Both the position numbers and the translations under genes were made by a program. A stretch of DNA of 64,000 nt from Thiospirillum jenense (GTDB taxonomy: Bacteria > Pseudomonadota > Gammaproteobacteria > Chromatiales > Chromatiaceae). The notes below the pieces were generated by a model that was given only the letters and a program-made list of their open reading frames with translations, did no database searches and was not told where the DNA came from. The stretch spans positions 62,001 through 126,000 of the forward strand of contig NZ_JABVCQ010000005.1 of assembly GCF_014145225.1 (NCBI RefSeq), read 5' to 3'. This document shows, piece by piece, positions 1 to 13,053 of the stretch. How positions within the stretch are numbered: position 1 is the first letter of the stretch; each line of letters starts with the position of its first letter.

Positions 1-93
1 ACCCGGTGGCGTCAAGTCAAGTGACTCGAGGCACAGTTGTTGCGGTTCGGTGATGACGACCGCGAGGGTGTTGAGAGTGACGGCAGCAGTCAC
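1..93 (-). CDS. bchC: BchC-like bacteriochlorophyllide dehydrogenase, N-terminal fragment
   Basis: Only the first 31 codons are inside the window; the gene runs off the left edge. It starts at a GTG preceded by AGGA with a 9-nt spacer. The visible peptide contains NTLAVVITEPQQLCLESLDL followed by TPPG, the N-terminal strand pattern of BchC, an NAD-dependent zinc-alcohol-dehydrogenase relative that oxidises the 3-hydroxyethyl group during bacteriochlorophyll a synthesis. BchC usually heads a bchCXYZ operon in purple bacteria. The upstream TGT-N12-ACA site fits control by PpsR/CrtJ, the aerobic repressor of photosynthesis genes. Because the fragment is short, another medium-chain dehydrogenase remains possible. 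Confidence 0.6.
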   Translation of the reverse strand, partial: MTAAVTLNTLAVVITEPQQLCLESLDLTPPG

Positions 94-193
94 GCGGTAT
101 AATCCTTAGTCGTGCTTGAATATCAGGTCACAACACAGTCCGGCAAATGCCGACACTGCAACTTAAGTGTCAGTTTAGCCTGACTGATTAGTA

Positions 194-211
194 TGTCAAG
201 TCTAATTTACA
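194..211. promoter_or_regulatory. PpsR/CrtJ-type operator (TGT-N12-ACA)
   Basis: TGTCAAGTCTAATTTACA fits the TGT-N12-ACA consensus of the photosynthesis repressor PpsR/CrtJ exactly. It lies about 100 bp upstream of the bchC-like GTG start. The rest of 94-291 holds no gene. It also contains an inverted repeat ACACT-N8-AGTGT (about 153-170) and a direct repeat of GTTGGCACC (256-264 and 271-279), whose roles are unknown. TGT-N12-ACA is a loose pattern, so the support comes mainly from its position. Confidence 0.45.
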
Positions 212-291
212 CCTGTGGTATCTGTGACCACACTTGTAACAAAGTGGACACTTTAGTTGGCACCTGTCAAGTTGGCACCGAGCGGGGCGGG

Positions 292-1494
292 TCAGGCGAA
301 TTGTAGCCACGCGACAAGGGCGAGCGCGATGATAATGCTGGCGCTGACCAGTCCGATGGCAATTTTCACCCAGTGGCCCGCCGCGCTGTCGTTATCAAAT
401 AACGGCGGTGTGACCGTTGGTGGCGCGGCCGGCGGCGGACTGTCCTCGGCGTCATCCTCATCTGCCGCCACAAAATACAGGTCTTCCAAACCTGTGTTCG
501 CCAGCGTCAAGGCTTGCGTATCCATACCCCACACCGACGATTGCTGTTGCATTGATACCACGATCACGGGCGGGCGGGGCGGCGCAGCGGTGGCGACATC
601 AGATGATGGGGACTGCACTACCGCCGGCGCTGGGCGGGTAAATAACGCCCGCCACGCATTAACCGTTTGCGGGCGATCATGCGGGTCGGTTTTAAGCGCC
701 GCATGGAGCGCTTTCAAAAATAATAAACTGAATTGATCGCTATACGGCAAATACCATTTACTGGATAGTTCATTAGATAAGGGCGGGCTGCCGGTCAGTG
801 CAAAAAACCAGGTCGCGGCCATTGAATAAATATCAGTCCACGGTCCCTTTTCACCACCAATTAATTGCTCCGGCGCGGCAAAATCGGGCGTGTATTGCGC
901 AATGACGGTGACAGTTTTATTCGGCCGATCCCAATGTGCGGCGCCGAAATCAATTAACACGGGGCTGTGATCGGCATCCCGAATTAAGATGTTGGATGGT
1001 TTAATATCACGATGCCAAATATTGCGCGAGTGTGCATGGGCGAGGCCGTCTAATAACGGGAATAACCAAGCACGAATACGCGCTTCATTTAGCTTGGGTT
1101 TTTTTAATAAAAGATCAGCGAGTGTCCGGGCGCGTTCAAAGCGCATACATAAATAAACGGTGTCATTTTCCCGAAATGCGGCAGTCACTTCGACAAGATT
1201 AGGATGTCCCCGCGGCCGCGCCATGTCTATTAACATCCGCCCTTCTTCTAAAAACTTACCGCGTAAATAATCAAAGCGTTGTTCCATGCCCGGGAATGGA
1301 CATACCCGATCACCGGCATCGCGGTATGCTAAATCCCAGGGTAGATATTCTTTAATAACAAATAACTCATTGAGCATGGCATGTTCGGCAGCATACACAA
1401 TACCAACGCCACCCCGCCCGAGTAACTCTCGAATGATAAATTCATTAAGACGTGTCCCGACTGGTAGTGCGGTGAGATTAGAATCTGGGTGCAT
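292..1494 (-). CDS. Serine/threonine protein kinase with C-terminal membrane anchor
   Basis: This 400-residue protein is a Hanks-type kinase. The glycine loop GRGGVG is at 26-31, the ATP lysine at K48, the catalytic HRDIKPSN at 161-168 (D163), DFG at 182-184 and an APE-like AAPEQ further on. The kinase domain covers about 16-290. A proline- and acid-rich linker follows, and a single hydrophobic helix of about 22 residues ends the protein, so it is tail-anchored with the kinase in the cytoplasm. No sensor domain (PASTA, GAF) is visible. The ATG has no strong Shine-Dalgarno sequence. It lies upstream of and in the same direction as the bchC-like gene, with about 200 bp between them. The substrate is unknown. 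Confidence 0.85.
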   Translation of the reverse strand: MHPDSNLTALPVGTRLNEFIIRELLGRGGVGIVYAAEHAMLNELFVIKEYLPWDLAYRDAGDRVCPFPGMEQRFDYLRGKFLEEGRMLIDMARPRGHPNLVEVTAAFRENDTVYLCMRFERARTLADLLLKKPKLNEARIRAWLFPLLDGLAHAHSRNIWHRDIKPSNILIRDADHSPVLIDFGAAHWDRPNKTVTVIAQYTPDFAAPEQLIGGEKGPWTDIYSMAATWFFALTGSPPLSNELSSKWYLPYSDQFSLLFLKALHAALKTDPHDRPQTVNAWRALFTRPAPAVVQSPSSDVATAAPPRPPVIVVSMQQQSSVWGMDTQALTLANTGLEDLYFVAADEDDAEDSPPPAAPPTVTPPLFDNDSAAGHWVKIAIGLVSASIIIALALVAWLQFA

Positions 1495-1618
1495 GATGGG
1501 ATAACCCGCCGCTGGTCTATTTTGTCAACATTGATCCGATTTATTTTAACTGACAAGTGCGACAGTTGCGTTGCGCAAATAACTCAATCAATTGATCCCA
1601 ACGTGCCGCATTGTCATC

Positions 1619-4600
1619 TTACCACGTCAACTGTGTTAATTGCTCCATCGCATTCACCGTCGCCACGCTCACCCGGCACACTCGCGCCAATAACTCGATC
1701 ACCTGTTCTTTATAATCAGCGAATTGATAAGTATTAAACTGTTCCCGAATGGTCGAGTCTTTGGGCGTCCGTTCCTTGTATTGATCTAATACCCATTCCA
1801 ATGCCGAACGAGTGCCGAGTTGATAATCCCACGCGCTGGCGGGAATGTCGGTTAAAACTGTCGCGCTATCAATTTCAATCGTGCCATCAGTTTTATTCGC
1901 TTTTAACCGACATTTAGGCGCAGTTTTGCTGTCATACTCAATTCGCTTTAATGGCCACGGCGGCACCGTTTCAAATTCGGTGTGCAATTGCACCAATTCA
2001 CCACCAATGCGCGACCATGCCCAAAACTCGGGATGGGTTGGAATACGCGGGAATTCACTTTTCAAATTAAGCGCGAATTGTTGCCGATAACGCGGGTCGT
2101 GCAACACGGCATAGACATAATCAAAAATTGCCCGCTTATTAATAGTGGCGTCGTGATAATGCTGTTGAAAATGATTTAATGACCAATCGGTGATGTTGTC
2201 GTGTTGGGTGCCATCAGATAAATACGTCCACAATGGGAGCGTTATCGTATCCCCACAATAATGCAAATCTGGCAAATATCGAATGCCAATAGTTTCAAAC
2301 CGCGTACTATTCGTGACACCATTAATTGCAATAGCCAAATTGGCTGTTTGCAGCGGGAATATGTTTTGTTGTTTGTAAAGCATTTCGTTTAGTTGTGCAT
2401 TAAAATACAAAACACGTTTAACAAAAGGACGATACAATGCACTGCTCAAATAAGACGGATCGTAACGACACGGCACATCGCTAACTAAGGCATTTTTTAA
2501 TGCGCGAGTCCATTTGATACCGCCATCATGTGCATTTACGTCTGATCGTTTCGCTTCGTAATAGCGAATCAAATACTGCACTTTTTGCGCAACAGTTTCC
2601 TCACTTAATCCGTACACCCATTCATCTCGATTAGTTGCCACTCCAAATGAAAACAACTGAAAAATCACCTCGTCCGATTTCCCCGCTTTCCCGTCTTTAC
2701 TCGCCACCGCTATCCAATGACTCCAATCGGCGGTCGGCTGATTCAACCATTCACCTTTTGCCGTCGGTTTAATTCGCCGAAATTCACCGGCACGCTCTAA
2801 TGTGCGTAATGAATGTTGATTCAGCCAGCGGCGTTTTCCTAATGCACTGTAATAATCAGCAACCGCTAGATAGTGAATACGACATGATTGATGTAAATCA
2901 GGATTTTTTTGACGTACACAAAAATAAATTGCCACACCAACACGAATTTTATCATCAAAAACGTTGCCCCCTTCACACCGCCTTAATTCGCCGCTAGTGC
3001 GCGCATTTCCTTTCAAATCAATAACCCATATTTCCTGAAATTCCTGCGCCACTACTTGACGGAAACCGTCGAAACTGCGAGCGCTAATAAAAGACGAATT
3101 GCTAATAAACGCAACAATTCCATATTCCCCAATTCGATCCGACGCCCAGCGCAAAAAGCGCACGAATGGATCATACAATTTAGTTTTTTGCGCGGTACTC
3201 GCCGCTAAATACGTTTCTTTAATTCGTGCATCCGCCGTTTTTTCAATCATATTTTGATTATTATCATTCGCATTTTTTTGATTGGCATTATACGGTGGAT
3301 TACCCATGATGACCGGAATCACCCGCTGCTTTTGCGTCATCGTGCGGCGGTGATTTTCTTCCGTAATACTGCCGAGCAAATCATTCACCTCACCATGTTG
3401 AATTAAACCCATTTGCCAATTTGCCAACGTATTGACAAAACACGCGCCGGTGAATTCGCACCATTGATCGGTCGCTTCATAATAGGTTTGTTCAATGTTC
3501 AAACAGCCAATGTAATAGGGCAAAATCGCAATTTCATTGGCGTGAATTTCACCCGCAAATTTGCGTTTTAATGCCTGTTTATCCCCGCGCAAATAATCAA
3601 TTAAATCAATAACAAACGTGCCGGTGCCCATGCACGGATCGAGAATATCCAATTCAGGATCGGCTAAACTTTTATTAAAATGCTGCTGCGCCAACCAATC
3701 GCAACCCTCAATAATAAACCGCACCACCTCACGCGGCGTATAAACAATCCCCAATTTATCCGCCTGTTTTGGATTATAAGCGGTGTAAAAATCCTCATAA
3801 ACTTGTTTAAGAAATTCCTGTTTTTCATAGGAGGTAATTGCATTGGCGGCCGTGCGTCGAATGGCGGCAAAATACGGCTCTAACCGTTTTAATAACTGCT
3901 GGCGGGTATCGCCGCGTAAAAAGGTATTTTCTAATTTAACCAGTGCCTGTGCTAAATGATTTTCCCGATGAAAAATGGCATTGGTGAATACTGCCGCGAA
4001 GATTTGATCGGTTAATAAATGCTGAATGAGCATTTCATCCACATCGCTTGCCGTCACTTGCGCACCAATTGAACGGCGACAGGTTTTGAGAAATGAATCT
4101 GCCTGTTGCCGGAATAAATCTAATTCCTGATATGCCTGCGCTAATAATTCACGCAGCGCCGCCGCCACGCCCGGCAATTCAATCATAAACTGCTGCCGTG
4201 CTTGGCGAAAATCGGCGACAGCGGGCAGTTCATAATTAAAAAACTTGGTTAATAACTGCTCTAATCGTTTGCCATCATCCGTCGGACAGCGCATGACGGC
4301 CAGCCCATTTTGAAATAATACCGCCGTGCGCGTATCCTCAAAAATGATATTATCTCGGGGATAACCTTTCGCAAATTTAGCGGTAATTTCTTTATCCAAA
4401 TCATCTTTTGCATCTTTCGCTTCCCAATAACCATGCACCAAACGAATACGATCCACCAGCGCACCGTCCACGCGAATCGTATTGCCCGCCGCAGTTTTGA
4501 TTTCGTATTCGTTCACTAAAATAAGCTGCTGTTCATGCCCGAGCGTTTCTAATAATTGTTCAAATGCTTTGCGTAAGCTGCCTTCATTATCGGCACCCGC

Positions 4601-4654
4601 CACGCGGTATAAATCATCTAGTTTGCGTTGATACTGTTGAATGGCATTGTGCAT
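1619..4654 (-). CDS. Single-chain restriction-modification enzyme, type ISP-like without helicase
   Basis: This 1011-residue protein joins a nuclease and an adenine methyltransferase in one chain. Residues about 45-85 carry a PD-(D/E)xK nuclease pattern (D63, E78-A-K80). The motif-X-like GIVYTPREVV is at 302-311, the SAM motif I DPCMGTGTF at 339-347 and the catalytic N6-adenine motif NPPY at 452-455. The C-terminal 450 residues look like the target-recognition part of type ISP enzymes. Classical type ISP proteins are about 1,600 residues with an SF2 helicase between nuclease and methyltransferase; no helicase motif is seen here. The gene stands alone, divergent from acnA. A function in restricting foreign DNA is inferred from the domains. 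Confidence 0.8.
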   Translation of the reverse strand: MHNAIQQYQRKLDDLYRVAGADNEGSLRKAFEQLLETLGHEQQLILVNEYEIKTAAGNTIRVDGALVDRIRLVHGYWEAKDAKDDLDKEITAKFAKGYPRDNIIFEDTRTAVLFQNGLAVMRCPTDDGKRLEQLLTKFFNYELPAVADFRQARQQFMIELPGVAAALRELLAQAYQELDLFRQQADSFLKTCRRSIGAQVTASDVDEMLIQHLLTDQIFAAVFTNAIFHRENHLAQALVKLENTFLRGDTRQQLLKRLEPYFAAIRRTAANAITSYEKQEFLKQVYEDFYTAYNPKQADKLGIVYTPREVVRFIIEGCDWLAQQHFNKSLADPELDILDPCMGTGTFVIDLIDYLRGDKQALKRKFAGEIHANEIAILPYYIGCLNIEQTYYEATDQWCEFTGACFVNTLANWQMGLIQHGEVNDLLGSITEENHRRTMTQKQRVIPVIMGNPPYNANQKNANDNNQNMIEKTADARIKETYLAASTAQKTKLYDPFVRFLRWASDRIGEYGIVAFISNSSFISARSFDGFRQVVAQEFQEIWVIDLKGNARTSGELRRCEGGNVFDDKIRVGVAIYFCVRQKNPDLHQSCRIHYLAVADYYSALGKRRWLNQHSLRTLERAGEFRRIKPTAKGEWLNQPTADWSHWIAVASKDGKAGKSDEVIFQLFSFGVATNRDEWVYGLSEETVAQKVQYLIRYYEAKRSDVNAHDGGIKWTRALKNALVSDVPCRYDPSYLSSALYRPFVKRVLYFNAQLNEMLYKQQNIFPLQTANLAIAINGVTNSTRFETIGIRYLPDLHYCGDTITLPLWTYLSDGTQHDNITDWSLNHFQQHYHDATINKRAIFDYVYAVLHDPRYRQQFALNLKSEFPRIPTHPEFWAWSRIGGELVQLHTEFETVPPWPLKRIEYDSKTAPKCRLKANKTDGTIEIDSATVLTDIPASAWDYQLGTRSALEWVLDQYKERTPKDSTIREQFNTYQFADYKEQVIELLARVCRVSVATVNAMEQLTQLTW

Positions 4655-4694
4655 TGTTCATTCGCCTGTTAAAGTTGTCAGCATGATGCGTTGC

Positions 4695-4723
4695 TTCACA
4701 TCGCCCGCCCAATTTGCTATTAT
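4695..4723 (+). promoter_or_regulatory. Sigma-70-type promoter for acnA
   Basis: TTCACA (4695-4700), a 17-bp spacer and TATTAT (4718-4723) make a plausible -35/-10 pair about 45 bp ahead of the acnA ATG. It lies in the 114-bp divergent region shared with the restriction-modification gene. Confidence 0.45.
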
Positions 4724-4768
4724 AACCCGCTCACCACGACCCTGTGTTAATTGATTTCAGGAACCCCT

Positions 4769-8817
<4,049 letters not shown>

Positions 8818-8835
8818 TAAAACAACGTGTAGTGA

Positions 8836-8870
8836 CCGTTCCCATGTGGAAACGTGGGGGCGCTCAATCC
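8836..8870. repeat. GTTCCCACGC-family palindrome, copy 1
   Basis: An imperfect palindrome CCGTTCCCATGTGGAAACGTGGG followed by a GCTCAATC-like tail. It belongs to the same dispersed family as the copies near 17163, 24600, 28559, 35725 and 49035. It sits just after purB and may work as a 3' hairpin. Confidence 0.6.
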
Positions 8871-8959
8871 AGAACGGTATTCGTATGGTGGTCACGCTGT
8901 TTACTCTTGCAAAGTATTTTTGTTATTCACAAAACAACACAAGTGAAAACAGTCGAGAC

Positions 8960-9090
8960 TATGTCAATCCAAGATAATTTGATTTCAATACGGCAATTAA
9001 TATCGTCATTTCTGCGATAGCGGGAATCAGAATGCGCCGTCGCTGAATTCGCGTATAAGCAGGAATGACGAAGAGTAAGTGCAATTCAAC
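8960..9090. repeat. GCGGGAAT-family composite repeat, copy 1
   Basis: The block begins TCAATCCAAGATAATTTGAT, continues into GTCATTTCTGC..GCGGGAATC and ends AGGAATGACGAAGAGTAAGT. The same order of pieces recurs near 35780-35947, and its right part near 30320-30428. The 8818-9220 gap holds only this element and the palindrome before it; I see no gene. Confidence 0.6.
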
Positions 9091-9220
9091 GCTATTTTTA
9101 GACAGCATTTCGCAATGCCACACAAAAGCCGCCGTTGTTAAATCAGGTATAAATCACGCCCCGATTAAACGGGCGGGGCCAGCGGCGGCATCAATTATAC
9201 AACGCGCATCAATCCCGCCG

Positions 9221-9811
9221 CTAATACGCCAGCGGACGATTAAACTTACGCCGCAAATCTCCTTTAATTGCCTGACTAAACGCCAATAACGAATGCGTAT
9301 CAGTTGCCGTGCACGGATCATTTGCCCGCTGCAATGGATAACGCCGTTGCAATTCCACTCGCTGCGTGGCTTTATTAATCGCATTCAATTGCAAATACGG
9401 CGTGGTTGTCGCAGTCATTAACTGCAAATCCAATAACACATCCGCTTCATTCGGTCGGGCGCGACTTTCCAATGGCATGACGAATGCAAACGTATTTGCC
9501 GCCGCCAATTCATTAGTCAGGCGTTGAAATAACTGCGCCCCCCACTGGTGACAGGTCGGGGCGTTGGGCGGAACGGTGATCGGCAACACCCCCGCAATCC
9601 ATTGCCCGGCATAATTTTCCCCTGGTTTGGCAACCGATGTGGGTAGGCGTTTGGCGGCGGCGGGTGGCGCGGCATCGGTGAATGGCGCCGGCGGGGTCGC
9701 ATCATCCTGACGCTCGGGGGTGGTCGCACAGCCCGTCACCGTCAAGCTAATGGCGATCAGGGCGGCGCAGGAATAGGGTGAGTTGAGCAAAGTGGCGTGA
9801 TTGAAACACAT
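9221..9811 (-). CDS. Putative lipoprotein of unknown function
   Basis: The protein has a hydrophobic signal segment ending in the lipobox LTVTGC, so it should be lipidated at that cysteine and anchored in a membrane. After a proline/alanine-rich linker the mature part has about 165 residues with no family I recognise; FAFVMPLESRARPNEADVLL suggests a small alpha/beta periplasmic domain. The start at 9811 gives the shortest n-region before the hydrophobic core. A second ATG at 9856 would add an acidic leader unlike a signal peptide. Neither has a good Shine-Dalgarno sequence. It follows a DUF58 gene in the same direction by about 70 bp and may be in one transcript with it. Confidence 0.6.
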   Translation of the reverse strand: MCFNHATLLNSPYSCAALIAISLTVTGCATTPERQDDATPPAPFTDAAPPAAAKRLPTSVAKPGENYAGQWIAGVLPITVPPNAPTCHQWGAQLFQRLTNELAAANTFAFVMPLESRARPNEADVLLDLQLMTATTTPYLQLNAINKATQRVELQRRYPLQRANDPCTATDTHSLLAFSQAIKGDLRRKFNRPLAY

Positions 9812-9881
9812 GGTAGTTACGCGGAAATCAGGTTCAGCGGAGTAGTCATTGTTCATTAAAGATGACCAATAAACAACAGGG

Positions 9882-10850
9882 TTACGACAAGTTGTTGACA
9901 TGCAACAGTGGGCGACGCGGCGTGGCTCGCGCCAGTTGGGCAAATGCCGACACGGCATCGTCACTGGTCAACACCCGCACCAGCGCCACACCACTTTGCG
10001 CCATCAACGTTTCCAGCCGCGCCTGCGCCTGTTGTAATTGCGCAACGTAACGCTGGCGAGCGACGCGACTGTGCGTATCAATGATGCCACCGCCGGCAGC
10101 GGTACGAATGGCGTACTGTCCCGGCGGCGGCGGTTTTAATTCAAGCGGATCAATCAGTTGCACGGCGCGCAGGTCGGTATGCCGCGCCAGCCGCTGCAAG
10201 GTTTGCCCGACGTCGGCGGTCAAGTGGTGAAAATCCGACAGCAAGATCACCTGACTCCCCGGGCGGGCAACGCGCAGCAGCCGCGCCAGTGCTTGCGGCA
10301 GCGCGGCAGGATTGGGCGGATTGTGCAAACCAATTGTCGGCTCGCCCGCCGCGACCAACGCTCGGATCAGGCGCATTTGTCCACTGCGCCCACCGCGTGG
10401 CGGCAATTCCAGCGGCGGGTCAGACAACAGCGCCGCGCCAATCCGATCCCCGTGCGCAATCGCTGACCAACCAAATAACGCGGCAAGGCGGGCGGCTAAC
10501 ACCATTTTGAAAGCGCCGCGACTGGCAAAAAACATGCCGGCGCCGCAGTCCACCACCACCATCACCGGGCGCTCGCGCTCTTCATCAAATACCTTGACGT
10601 GCGGGCGGCCGGTGCGGGCGGTGATGCGCCAATCCATGTTGCGCAAATCATCACCCGCTTGATAATGCCGCGCTTCGCGGTAATCCATACCGCGCCCGCG
10701 TCGGTGGGTGCGGTGCAATCCAGCGAATGGTGAATCATAACGGCCGTGATTAAACCCAGTCACAACCTGCGTGCGCAGGGCAATGAGATCATCCGCTGAA
10801 ACGCACCATTGGCGGGGATCATCTGGGGAATAGGCGTGAGTAAACATCAA
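9882..10850 (-). CDS. DUF58 domain protein
   Basis: This 322-residue protein contains the DUF58 signature in the first third: YREARHYQAGDDLRNMDWRI, followed by HVKVFDEERERPVMVVVDCG, which leads into a von Willebrand A-like fold. DUF58 proteins often accompany MoxR-type AAA ATPases and act in envelope or chaperone-like functions that are poorly defined. No MoxR gene is next to it here. Instead it lies between a membrane protein of unknown family upstream and a lipoprotein downstream, all on the minus strand with short gaps, suggesting one operon. Unlike many DUF58 proteins, it has no obvious N-terminal transmembrane pair. Confidence 0.8.
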   Translation of the reverse strand: MMFTHAYSPDDPRQWCVSADDLIALRTQVVTGFNHGRYDSPFAGLHRTHRRGRGMDYREARHYQAGDDLRNMDWRITARTGRPHVKVFDEERERPVMVVVDCGAGMFFASRGAFKMVLAARLAALFGWSAIAHGDRIGAALLSDPPLELPPRGGRSGQMRLIRALVAAGEPTIGLHNPPNPAALPQALARLLRVARPGSQVILLSDFHHLTADVGQTLQRLARHTDLRAVQLIDPLELKPPPPGQYAIRTAAGGGIIDTHSRVARQRYVAQLQQAQARLETLMAQSGVALVRVLTSDDAVSAFAQLARATPRRPLLHVNNLS

Positions 10851-10895
10851 TTAAAAACCGCTCTGATGCTGGTGAATATGACGGGTGATTTTTAA

Positions 10896-12194
10896 TTAAC
10901 GCACCCGAAATACGCTGCCCAACTGGTGATTAAACAGCACGTCAACGGCGATCTGCTGCGGCTGGGAATTGAATAGCCAAGTTAATTGCTGCTGCGCGGG
11001 TTGATAATTCACCTGTTGCGATTGAATCACGACCACGACATCCCCGCGTTGAATCAATGAAGCGGCGGGTAATTCTTGTGACCCGCGCTGCCACGCCACG
11101 CGATACGGTAATAAATGATACGCGGTGCGCATTCCAATATAATCATCACTGCTGGCAATTAAAATCCGCGGAGCGAGTGACGCGGCAGGATCAATTGCGC
11201 TGGGCGGCGGTGATAATTGCGCTATTTGCTGTTTGATTTGCACCATCAACTCATATAACCACCCATCTTCAGCGCGATACCGCCGTTGTTCATTATCATA
11301 ACCGGCAAATAACGCTTGCGTTTCTAATTGCTGGCGCTGCAATTGCCATTGCCAGGGCACATCCAAACTGCCCCAACCAATTAACACCAGTGTTGCAATA
11401 ACGCGCCAGTCCCACTGGAGTGTCGCATTTACCCAACGCCGCTGTGCCAGCACCAGCAGCAGATACAGCGCCGCGCTGCTCATCACCACTGCGATCACCA
11501 GCGGCAGGCGCAGGCGCGGCGCGGGCAGTGCGGTCAGACCCGGCACCGCGTTGATCGCCGGCTGCGCCCAGGGTTGATAACTTGTCCACTGCGCGACTGT
11601 GTAACGTAGCAGGTTGGTCAGGGTCAGCGGTAGCAGATTAATCTGTTCAATTTCAATGCGTTGCCCGGGCGCGCCCTGCAAACCGAGCGCCAGCCGAGCG
11701 ACCTGATCCGACCATTCTGGGAGATCATGTAACGGTAGCCACAGCGACGACCAGCCGTTGAGCGGCAGCGTGGCCTCGTGCAGTGCGCCAAACGTTGGTG
11801 GCGCGTTGAGAAATAATGAATCCGGAGTGTGTTGCGTTTGCCACAGTAACACGGCGCCACTCAGGCGGTGCAGATGTTGCCCGCGTACCACAATGAAACT
11901 GTATTGCCCAGCAGTGCGCGCTGTTAGTGGTAAATTCACCACAGCCCGCCCGTCGGCATCAAATGTGACCTGTAACCGCTGACCACGCGGGCGGGCGCTG
12001 CCGTGCAGGGTGGTGAGGGTGTCAACCGACCAGCGGTGCGCGGCGGCAGCGGACGGTGCGGGTGTGGGAAAATACCACAGTCGCAGTCCAGCCACAGTCA
12101 GAATGAGTCCGCAGCTAAAAACAATAGCGGTAGTCAAATACCAGGGTAAATAACGGCGGGATGGCGAGGCGGTGGTGAATGATGATGAAGTCAT
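10896..12194 (-). CDS. Membrane protein of unknown function
   Basis: I do not recognise this 432-residue protein. One membrane helix lies near residues 19-42. A beta-rich, probably periplasmic region follows (about 50-225), then two further helices at about 228-250 and 262-282, and a C-terminal soluble domain of about 150 residues. The middle region has an even spread of hydrophobic and polar residues, like a jelly-roll carbohydrate-binding fold, but this is only an impression. It precedes the DUF58 gene by 45 bp in the same direction and is probably its partner. Confidence 0.6.
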   Translation of the reverse strand: MTSSSFTTASPSRRYLPWYLTTAIVFSCGLILTVAGLRLWYFPTPAPSAAAAHRWSVDTLTTLHGSARPRGQRLQVTFDADGRAVVNLPLTARTAGQYSFIVVRGQHLHRLSGAVLLWQTQHTPDSLFLNAPPTFGALHEATLPLNGWSSLWLPLHDLPEWSDQVARLALGLQGAPGQRIEIEQINLLPLTLTNLLRYTVAQWTSYQPWAQPAINAVPGLTALPAPRLRLPLVIAVVMSSAALYLLLVLAQRRWVNATLQWDWRVIATLVLIGWGSLDVPWQWQLQRQQLETQALFAGYDNEQRRYRAEDGWLYELMVQIKQQIAQLSPPPSAIDPAASLAPRILIASSDDYIGMRTAYHLLPYRVAWQRGSQELPAASLIQRGDVVVVIQSQQVNYQPAQQQLTWLFNSQPQQIAVDVLFNHQLGSVFRVR

Positions 12195-12272
12195 GTTAAA
12201 TCAATGCGTTGAATAAATGAATTGAATGAACACGGTACACGGCGGTGTGAAGCATGTCAATTAATGCGGTGA

Positions 12273-12605
12273 TTATAAATGCTGTGTAACAGATAAAGTA
12301 AAGCCCGCTTCAACCGGTACGCGAATATAAAACAAATCGAGTGATTCTTTGGCTAAATGCGCTAAAAAACGGTCGGCTTCATCTTCGGTCACGACAAAGC
12401 CAACTTCAACTGCTAGATCGCCTGCTAATTCAAAAAAATGCTCTTCGTGTAAGCGCCCGTGCCGCCCAAATCCCGCGAGGGCGCGAAATGCGGAGCCGCC
12501 GTGTAATCCGAATGCTTCGGCCTCTTCTAATAACCATTCGTAAGTCAGTTTGTGATGATGAATGCGATTTTCTGCGACATAAAACTTGAGAAAACATCCG
12601 TGCAT
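12273..12605 (-). CDS. DUF190 family protein
   Basis: A 110-residue soluble protein of the DUF190 family (PF02641), recognised from its start MHGCFLKFYVAENRIHHHKL and the LHGGSAFRALAGFGRHG segment, which resembles PII-like ligand-binding folds. DUF190 genes very often sit beside crcB fluoride channel genes, as here, and a role in fluoride response is assumed but not shown. I chose the ATG at 12605 because AGG precedes it and family members begin with this motif; an upstream in-frame ATG at 12626 has no ribosome-binding site. crcB lies directly upstream in the same direction. Confidence 0.85.
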   Translation of the reverse strand: MHGCFLKFYVAENRIHHHKLTYEWLLEEAEAFGLHGGSAFRALAGFGRHGRLHEEHFFELAGDLAVEVGFVVTEDEADRFLAHLAKESLDLFYIRVPVEAGFTLSVTQHL

Positions 12606-12642
12606 GATTGCTGACCTGACTGTCATCAATTGTAATTGATTG

Positions 12643-13053
12643 TTAATGAATCGGCGTATTGAGTCCGCCGCGTAACATGAGCCAGTGGGCAATACCTAAC
12701 CCAGCGGCGGTGAGGGTTAATGAACCAATTAAATGGGCGTTGATGGCAATGATGCCCCATAGCCATTCGCGCCGCGATAATAAATTGACGACCTCGGCGG
12801 AAAAAGTGGAGAAGGTGGTTAATCCGCCTAAAAATCCGGTAATTAAAAAGAGGCGAATTTCGGGTGGTAAACCCGGGTGGCGGGCGCTCCACGCTAATAT
12901 CACGCCAATTAAAAAGCCGCCGAGTAAATTGGCCGCTAATGTGCCGAGTGGCAAGGTTGGGAATAGTGGATTGAATAAACTACCCAATAGCCAACGGAGG
13001 AGTGCGCCGCTGCCGGCACCAATGAATATTGCGATGGCGGCGAATACTGTCAT
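12643..13053 (-). CDS. crcB: Fluoride ion channel CrcB/Fluc
   Basis: CrcB is a small four-helix inner-membrane protein that exports fluoride as a dual-topology dimer. The protein (136 residues) shows the family motifs GSGALLRW near the start, NLLGGFLIG, and the signature GFLGGLTTFSTFSAEVV with the phenylalanine/threonine track residues. The ATG at 13053 is preceded by GGA at a good distance; an ATG nine bases upstream has none. It is followed by the DUF190 gene. The 80-bp leader contains no recognisable fluoride riboswitch. Confidence 0.92.
   Translation of the reverse strand: MTVFAAIAIFIGAGSGALLRWLLGSLFNPLFPTLPLGTLAANLLGGFLIGVILAWSARHPGLPPEIRLFLITGFLGGLTTFSTFSAEVVNLLSRREWLWGIIAINAHLIGSLTLTAAGLGIAHWLMLRGGLNTPIH

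Noticed and set aside
257-736. Plus-strand frame opposite the kinase gene
   Set aside because: Antisense shadow of the kinase C-terminus, with low-complexity alanine/serine composition.
8832-9289. Short plus-strand frames between purB and the lipoprotein gene
   Set aside because: They are made of dispersed repeats and the antisense of the lipoprotein's 3' end.
9856-9964. Upstream start for the lipoprotein gene
   Set aside because: It would overlap the DUF58 gene and place acidic residues before the signal peptide; no ribosome-binding site.
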